64,000 bases of DNA from the NCBI RefSeq assembly GCF_030070105.1, contig NZ_JASJOO010000002.1:1488001-1552000 (forward strand), in the 5' to 3' direction. Source of the stretch: Bermanella sp. WJH001 (GTDB taxonomy: Bacteria > Pseudomonadota > Gammaproteobacteria > Pseudomonadales > Oceanobacteraceae). This document shows positions 59,287 to 64,000 of this stretch, in pieces; position 1 is the stretch's first letter; each line of letters opens with the position of its first letter. A model generated the notes under the pieces. That model made no database searches. It was not told the origin of the DNA and was given only the letters and a program-made list of their open reading frames with translations. A program made the position numbers and the translations under genes.

Positions 59287-61272
59287 CTACGACTCATCAT
59301 CAACAATGTGCGCTCCATTTTGCTGAGGTTTTGGGATTTCAAGTAACTTAGGGCGACCTACGGCATAACCCATGACACCATCCACACCCAACTGTGTGAG
59401 TACATCAATTTCTTCTTGTTTTTCGACCCCTTCAGCAAAACACAATGCACTTTGCGCTTGGAAAACTTGAATCATGCCGCTCACAAAAAAGGCATTGTCT
59501 TTATGATCATGAATATCACGAATATAACGACGCTCTATTTTGCCCTGATAAACAGGGAAGTGGGCCAAAAAGCCAAAGCTTTTGCCAGACGTGCCCACAT
59601 GGTCAACACTTAAACGTAAGCCTTTTTCTGTCATATCGTGCAACCACATCTGGGTTTTCACCGTCACATGAGCCAAGGTGTATTCACTGCATTCAATGAT
59701 TAAGTCATTTAGTTGCTCTGTGGTGACGTGTTCAGCAAACCATTGCCTAAAGCTGGGTTCATTTAAACTTTTACCCGCAATGTTCAACACCCACTTACCC
59801 TTAAAGCGGCCCGTGTCTTTTTGGTTTTCAAATAACCGCTGCCATAAACGAATCACTAAACGATCAAACTCTTGAGATAAGTTCAGCTTATCCACCATGG
59901 GCCAAAAATATCCCGCCATTAGAGGCTCTTCCCCATCCTCTTCAATTAATCGGCAGTGTATTTCTTGCTGAATAATATTTTGGGTATCATCAAACAAGGG
60001 CTGACTATAAAGCTGAATACTTTCATCTAATAACGCCCTTTTTAGACGCTGCTGCCACTCCACCCAATTGGTGAGAGGGTGGTGCTCCGTAGCACCCACC
60101 AGCAAACTTTGTTGCTCAGTTTTACTGCGCTGCAACAATAAATCCAACTGATGTTTCAAGCTTGCAGGGGATTGAGGTTCATGCACAGGCATGGCCACTA
60201 AAAATAATTGCGCTTTGTGCTGCTGTATTAAAGATAAGCGCATTAAACTGTCGTGAATGGCTTCTACTCGTACAGTGTATTCTTTATCTAGCGGGTCAGG
60301 ACTGAACAACCAGAAGTCGCCGCCACCGGTGCGCGCAATACCCACATGTTCATGATTTAATGATGATTCTGTTTTTAGCTGCATGGATATTTGCACCAAC
60401 AGTTCATCCACAACCGCTTTTCCCAATTGCTCGTTGAGCTCAGTTAAGTTGTCCACATGAATTAACGCGATCCAGCCTGGCGCAAATTGCTCATGTTTCA
60501 TCCAATCATATAAATACTGATCCCAGCCCTTGGTATTGAGTACCTGGGTTAAACCATCATTAAAGGTTTCGTGTTGTAATTTACGCACGGTTTGCCCGTG
60601 GGCCAAAAAGCTTGCGTGTAAGCGATCACTTAAATGATTCATGGCTTGCACCAAGCTATGCACTTCACGGGAGGTGGGTTTTTCATGGATATGCACAAAC
60701 TGATTGTGCGATAGTTTTTGCGCCAGCTCTTCAATTTGTTTAAGCGGTTTAAGCAACCAAATCAACAGTACTCTCATGCCGTAAACAACAATAAAGGTCA
60801 TCAACAAAAACCATGCGCACTCGGCTTTTACCAAACGCCATAATTGCTCATAACTTGGCCCTTGATGCATTGCAATACTAAGCTGCCCTAACTGCGTCCA
60901 ACCACTAATGACTTCGGTATTTGCAAAACCTGGGTTCAATCCCATCACTGACTTAAACCAAGTGGGCACAGCCACACTTTCAATGGCACCTCGTTCAATT
61001 AATTTATTTGAGTCTGTATAAGCAAAACGCACCAACGCGAAATGTCCGCGGTCAAAAATCACATCGATCATTGAACGTAGAGCCGCGTCATCGTTTGCTT
61101 GTGCGCTTTGAGATAATGTGAGTGCTAATGTTGTCGCAGTTTCGTCAGCCCGAGCTTGTAATTGCTGCTCAAAGTGGCTTTTTAAGTTGATGATATTCAG
61201 AAATAAGTTGCCCGATAAGATCACCACCATTAACAGACCAATATAAAGAGCAAGTTGTCGGCGAATACTCAT
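59287..61272 (-). CDS. lapD: LapD-like c-di-GMP receptor with degenerate GGDEF and EAL domains
   Basis: 661 residues. Two membrane helices (about 8-28 and 155-175) flank a periplasmic LapD/MoxY domain. HAMP (about 175-230), GGDEF (about 240-395; active-site motif is GGGDF, degenerate) and EAL (about 410-640; the EAL position reads IHCRLIEE, degenerate) follow. A catalytically dead protein that binds c-di-GMP and sequesters LapG outside the membrane is the known role. The lapG gene is 18 bp upstream, confirming the pair. Confidence 0.92.
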   Translation of the reverse strand: MSIRRQLALYIGLLMVVILSGNLFLNIINLKSHFEQQLQARADETATTLALTLSQSAQANDDAALRSMIDVIFDRGHFALVRFAYTDSNKLIERGAIESVAVPTWFKSVMGLNPGFANTEVISGWTQLGQLSIAMHQGPSYEQLWRLVKAECAWFLLMTFIVVYGMRVLLIWLLKPLKQIEELAQKLSHNQFVHIHEKPTSREVHSLVQAMNHLSDRLHASFLAHGQTVRKLQHETFNDGLTQVLNTKGWDQYLYDWMKHEQFAPGWIALIHVDNLTELNEQLGKAVVDELLVQISMQLKTESSLNHEHVGIARTGGGDFWLFSPDPLDKEYTVRVEAIHDSLMRLSLIQQHKAQLFLVAMPVHEPQSPASLKHQLDLLLQRSKTEQQSLLVGATEHHPLTNWVEWQQRLKRALLDESIQLYSQPLFDDTQNIIQQEIHCRLIEEDGEEPLMAGYFWPMVDKLNLSQEFDRLVIRLWQRLFENQKDTGRFKGKWVLNIAGKSLNEPSFRQWFAEHVTTEQLNDLIIECSEYTLAHVTVKTQMWLHDMTEKGLRLSVDHVGTSGKSFGFLAHFPVYQGKIERRYIRDIHDHKDNAFFVSGMIQVFQAQSALCFAEGVEKQEEIDVLTQLGVDGVMGYAVGRPKLLEIPKPQQNGAHIVDDES

Positions 61273-61290
61273 AATCTGTGACCTTTATTG

Positions 61291-62025
61291 TTATTGTGTA
61301 AGTTGCGAAACCGGAAGATCTAACCAAGGCTGCAAACCTTGCTGCTGCATCCGTAACAATACATCCATCCAGCGACTTAAGCGATTAGGGCTACCCACTT
61401 TTATGCTGCCCCCTTGCTGGCGTTCAATCCACATTCCCATACCATTAAAGCTATAAACCGGTGCTAAGTCGCGCCGCTTGGATGCCGGTAATATATTAGG
61501 ATTAATATTATCGAGTATTAAAGGGTCACTTTTAGGGGTCGCGTAATACGCCAAAACCATATGCGCTTGATTCAGCTTTAACGCTTTTACATAGGTAATT
61601 CGAAGTTTTTGCTGTTCAACACCCGCTTGAATCAAAGAGAAATATTTAGCGATGACATAATCTTCGCAATCCCCCGCTTGTGTGGTGAGCGACTCCAAAG
61701 GCGTCGCCCAATAGTCCTCTTGCTGCCAGTGCTGCTTATCACTCACAAACGCCATACGTTTATTAAAAAACCGATTGATTTGATCAAGGGTTTGGCGCTC
61801 TTTATCCACTTGATACTCATCTCCTTGATTCACCACAAACTGAGCCCATTGCAAAAGTGCTTGTTTGCCTTTTTCACCAAATAGGGTTTCTACCTGCGAC
61901 GCCATGGCCGCCCCTAATAGCTTCTGATTTCCTTGTGCCACCACTAAACCTCCCAACACCAGCGCCAAAGACATAACTAATGTGAGTTGTCGATACATTC
62001 CCTGCGCCGCCATAACAAAGTACAT
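61291..62025 (-). CDS. lapG: LapG periplasmic cysteine protease
   Basis: 244 residues from ATG 62025; ATGs at 62013 and 61998 are alternatives and the last may be right, because the signal peptide begins MYRQLTLVMSLALVLGG. Bacterial transglutaminase-like (BTLCP) family with catalytic Cys120 (QAGDCEDYV), His155 (NQAHMVLAYY) and Asp172 (LILDNINP). It releases RTX adhesins such as LapA from the outer membrane when c-di-GMP falls. The adhesin and its exporter are not in this window. Confidence 0.92.
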   Translation of the reverse strand: MYFVMAAQGMYRQLTLVMSLALVLGGLVVAQGNQKLLGAAMASQVETLFGEKGKQALLQWAQFVVNQGDEYQVDKERQTLDQINRFFNKRMAFVSDKQHWQQEDYWATPLESLTTQAGDCEDYVIAKYFSLIQAGVEQQKLRITYVKALKLNQAHMVLAYYATPKSDPLILDNINPNILPASKRRDLAPVYSFNGMGMWIERQQGGSIKVGSPNRLSRWMDVLLRMQQQGLQPWLDLPVSQLTQ

Positions 62026-62174
62026 CTCAAACCAATGTTAATAATCTTTAACTATAGGTGAGGGTTTGCCTTTTGGGGGACTAATTCGTACTCAGTTCTC
62101 AATCTGATTATCACAACCACCACCAGCCTGAATCCTTGCTAAAGTGAATAGATGATTACTGATTAAGGTCCGTT

Positions 62175-63782
62175 ATGAGTCATATTGAAAAAGAGTCCGC
62201 CTCTAACGCCCTAAAGCGACACTTTGCCAGTCGTGTCAGCAATCAAATTCGCGTATTGCTTAACCTATGGCGAGCCAGTCTTGACGCGGGTTTAAAGGTA
62301 GAACACCTGCCCAAATTAATTGATGAATGCGAAAAGCTCATGCGTCAAAGCTTGCGCTTTAATATTCACCATCAACATGACCAAGCACTATTGATTCTTG
62401 ATACCCTCAATGAAGCCCATAGCCAAGACCTGATCTCTGAACAGCAAATTAACGCCATACAAGTCAACATTGATCAATTAAGCAAAAGCTCCCTAAGGCG
62501 CAGCGATTCTCAAGACCCCCAAAATATTCCCGCCGCTAAACCGATTATATTGGCCGTTTCTAAAGAGTATGCCGAGAAACTTACCCAGCAATTTAACCAC
62601 TTTGGCATGATCAATATTGTGGCTCACGACAATGAGCATTTTTATCGTCTACAAGACGAATACACTCCCAGTGCTTTTATTACCGACATTCATTTTGTAC
62701 GCGAACATAATGGCTTAGAACTGATGAGTCACTTTGCCAAACTTAAGCAGTCCAACGTGCCCCTGATCTTTATTACCCAAGAAGAAACCGCCAGCATCGA
62801 GCAGCGGCTAGAAGCACATCGGGCAGGAGGTATTCGCTTTTTTGTCAAACCCGCGGTGAATCAATTAATTCGGGCCGTTGAAAAATATTACGCTCCCAAA
62901 CCAGAAGCGCCCCACAAAGTACTGATTGTGGATGACTCGAGAAGCCAAGCCTTTTTCTGTGAAAAAGCACTCACCAAAGCAGGTATGGAAACCCACACCA
63001 TTACCGATCCATTGGAAATATTAATTGCCCTTGATGAATTTCAACCAGAGATCATCGTTATGGACATGTACATGCCTGGCTGTACCGGCACAGAAGTGGC
63101 TGGTGTCATTCGCCAACAACCACAATACATTGGTGTCCCTATTTTGTTTTTATCCGGTGAAGACAATGTGGACATACAGCTTAATGCCATGAGTCGCGGT
63201 GGAGATGACTTTCTGACCAAACCCATCAAAGCGAACCATTTAGCCATCACAGTTGAAAGCCGTGCTCGTCGGGCCCGCGTCCTGAATAACTTGATCGCAA
63301 AAGACAGCCTAACTGGGCTATTCAATCACACTTATATTCTCGACAAGCTCAAACAAGCCTGCCGACAAGCCAAAGAAAAACAGCAGCCATTAAGTTTTGC
63401 CATGGTGGACATCGACTTCTTTAAAAAAATTAACGATAACTATGGCCACCCAGTTGGGGACAAAGTGATTTTGGCCTTATCGTTATTTTTAAAGCAGCGC
63501 TTGCGCAACTCAGACAGCATTGGTCGCTATGGCGGTGAAGAATTTGCAGTCATTTTAACCAACACAGATGCTGAACAAGCTATGGCGGTGATGAATGATA
63601 TTCGCGAAGTCTTTAGCCAGCTTGATCACAATGCTGACGAAAAAGAATTTCAAGTAAGCTTCTCCTGCGGCATTTGCAGCTTTAATGGCAAAAACAGTGA
63701 TCATATTATTGAACATGCCGATCAAGCCCTTTATGAAGCGAAAAAGCAGGGCCGTAATAACGTACAAATTTACATCGAATAA
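62175..63782 (+). CDS. Two-receiver diguanylate cyclase
   Basis: 535 residues. N-terminal helical region (1-115), a first receiver-like domain (about 125-240) with FITDIHF at the phospho-site, a true receiver (about 247-365; VLIVDDSRSQAFF, phospho-Asp in IIVMDMYMPG), then GGDEF (about 375-535; DSLTGLFNH, GRYGGEEFAV active site, RNSD inhibitory site five residues before it). An active, feedback-controlled c-di-GMP maker. It is divergent from lapG-lapD, the receptor system of that signal. Confidence 0.92.
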   Translation: MSHIEKESASNALKRHFASRVSNQIRVLLNLWRASLDAGLKVEHLPKLIDECEKLMRQSLRFNIHHQHDQALLILDTLNEAHSQDLISEQQINAIQVNIDQLSKSSLRRSDSQDPQNIPAAKPIILAVSKEYAEKLTQQFNHFGMINIVAHDNEHFYRLQDEYTPSAFITDIHFVREHNGLELMSHFAKLKQSNVPLIFITQEETASIEQRLEAHRAGGIRFFVKPAVNQLIRAVEKYYAPKPEAPHKVLIVDDSRSQAFFCEKALTKAGMETHTITDPLEILIALDEFQPEIIVMDMYMPGCTGTEVAGVIRQQPQYIGVPILFLSGEDNVDIQLNAMSRGGDDFLTKPIKANHLAITVESRARRARVLNNLIAKDSLTGLFNHTYILDKLKQACRQAKEKQQPLSFAMVDIDFFKKINDNYGHPVGDKVILALSLFLKQRLRNSDSIGRYGGEEFAVILTNTDAEQAMAVMNDIREVFSQLDHNADEKEFQVSFSCGICSFNGKNSDHIIEHADQALYEAKKQGRNNVQIYIE

Positions 63783-63911
63783 AAAGACTTTTTACACTTA
63801 ACCCAAAAAAGCTGTGAACCCCTTAAGGCTTTTAGCCATAGGCGCTAGACAGCACAAGCACCATTAGGCAAACTAAAGTGAATTCTCACTACTTATCTAT
63901 GAGCTTCCTAT

Positions 63912-64000
63912 ATGGCGTCTATTCTCGTTCTGCATGGCCCTAACTTAAATTTACTTGGCACACGTGAGCCAGAAATTTATGGCTCAGACACTTTAGAAGA
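63912..64000 (+). CDS. aroQ: AroQ, type II 3-dehydroquinate dehydratase, truncated by the window edge
   Basis: The first 29-30 codons are present: [20 protein letters not shown] matches the type II dehydroquinase signature. Third step of the shikimate pathway. The rest lies beyond the right edge. Confidence 0.9.
   Translation, partial: MASILVLHGPNLNLLGTREPEIYGSDTLE

Overview
The window looks like chromosomal DNA of a marine, facultatively anaerobic gammaproteobacterium. Likely relatives are the Oceanospirillales/Pseudomonadales marine oil-degrader types such as Oleispira or Bermanella; the genus is inference. The reasons are moderate G+C, narXL-narGHJI nitrate respiration, ubiUVT, LapD/LapG, PsrA-type operators in front of a fadE-like gene, a DegS/AlgW-type protease, and a secreted hydrolase of the PET-hydrolase (polyesterase) family otherwise known from marine gammaproteobacteria. 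I saw no tRNA, rRNA, insertion sequence, prophage or CRISPR array.

Layout. 1-2.7 kb: a truncated 7TMR-DISM sensor and a secreted lipase-like hydrolase. 2.7-5.6 kb: hemerythrin-ubiT (minus) divergent from ubiUV (plus), the oxygen-independent ubiquinone hydroxylation system. 5.6-35.9 kb: a nitrate-respiration island with a fused PP2C phosphatase/kinase, three NarK/NasA-type transporters, an outer-membrane porin, a Moco riboswitch followed by moaA-mobA-moaB-moaC-moaD-moaE, moeA-narL, narK, narX-CBS-CopD, narGHJI, a PpiC prolyl isomerase, carbonic anhydrase, nnrS, and a class III ribonucleotide reductase (nrdG-nrdD). FNR/Anr boxes (TTGAT-N4-ATCAA) and NarL 7-2-7 heptamer pairs recur through this stretch. 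Two NrdR boxes 31 bp apart precede nrdG. Together these genes let the cell respire nitrate without oxygen: quinone supply (UbiUVT), cofactor supply (Moa/Mob/Moe), import/export (NarK), the enzyme (NarGHI with NarJ), NO defence (hemerythrin, NnrS) and dNTP supply (NrdDG).

36-39.2 kb: an unrecognised lipoprotein and a class III aminotransferase. 39.7-44.2 kb: the most unusual locus, a PETase-like secreted polyesterase followed by two tandem lipase-chaperone (Lif)-like membrane-anchored proteins and an Lnt-like acyltransferase/nitrilase. 44.1-44.8 kb: a 39-codon gene with a strong ribosome site, eight heptanucleotide tandem repeats and two REP-like elements. 44.9-50.1 kb: fatty-acid beta-oxidation (two 600-residue acyl-CoA dehydrogenases and a crotonase) with three PsrA-type operators. 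50.2-59.2 kb: housekeeping and metal genes (Nif3-like, DegS/AlgW, TonB receptor, ChaC, BLUF photoreceptor, ZIP transporter, RsuA, DUF2333, PCuAC). 59.3-63.8 kb: c-di-GMP and adhesion control (LapD, LapG, a two-receiver diguanylate cyclase), then the start of aroQ.

All identifications come from reading the translated sequence and remembered family motifs. No database search was run.
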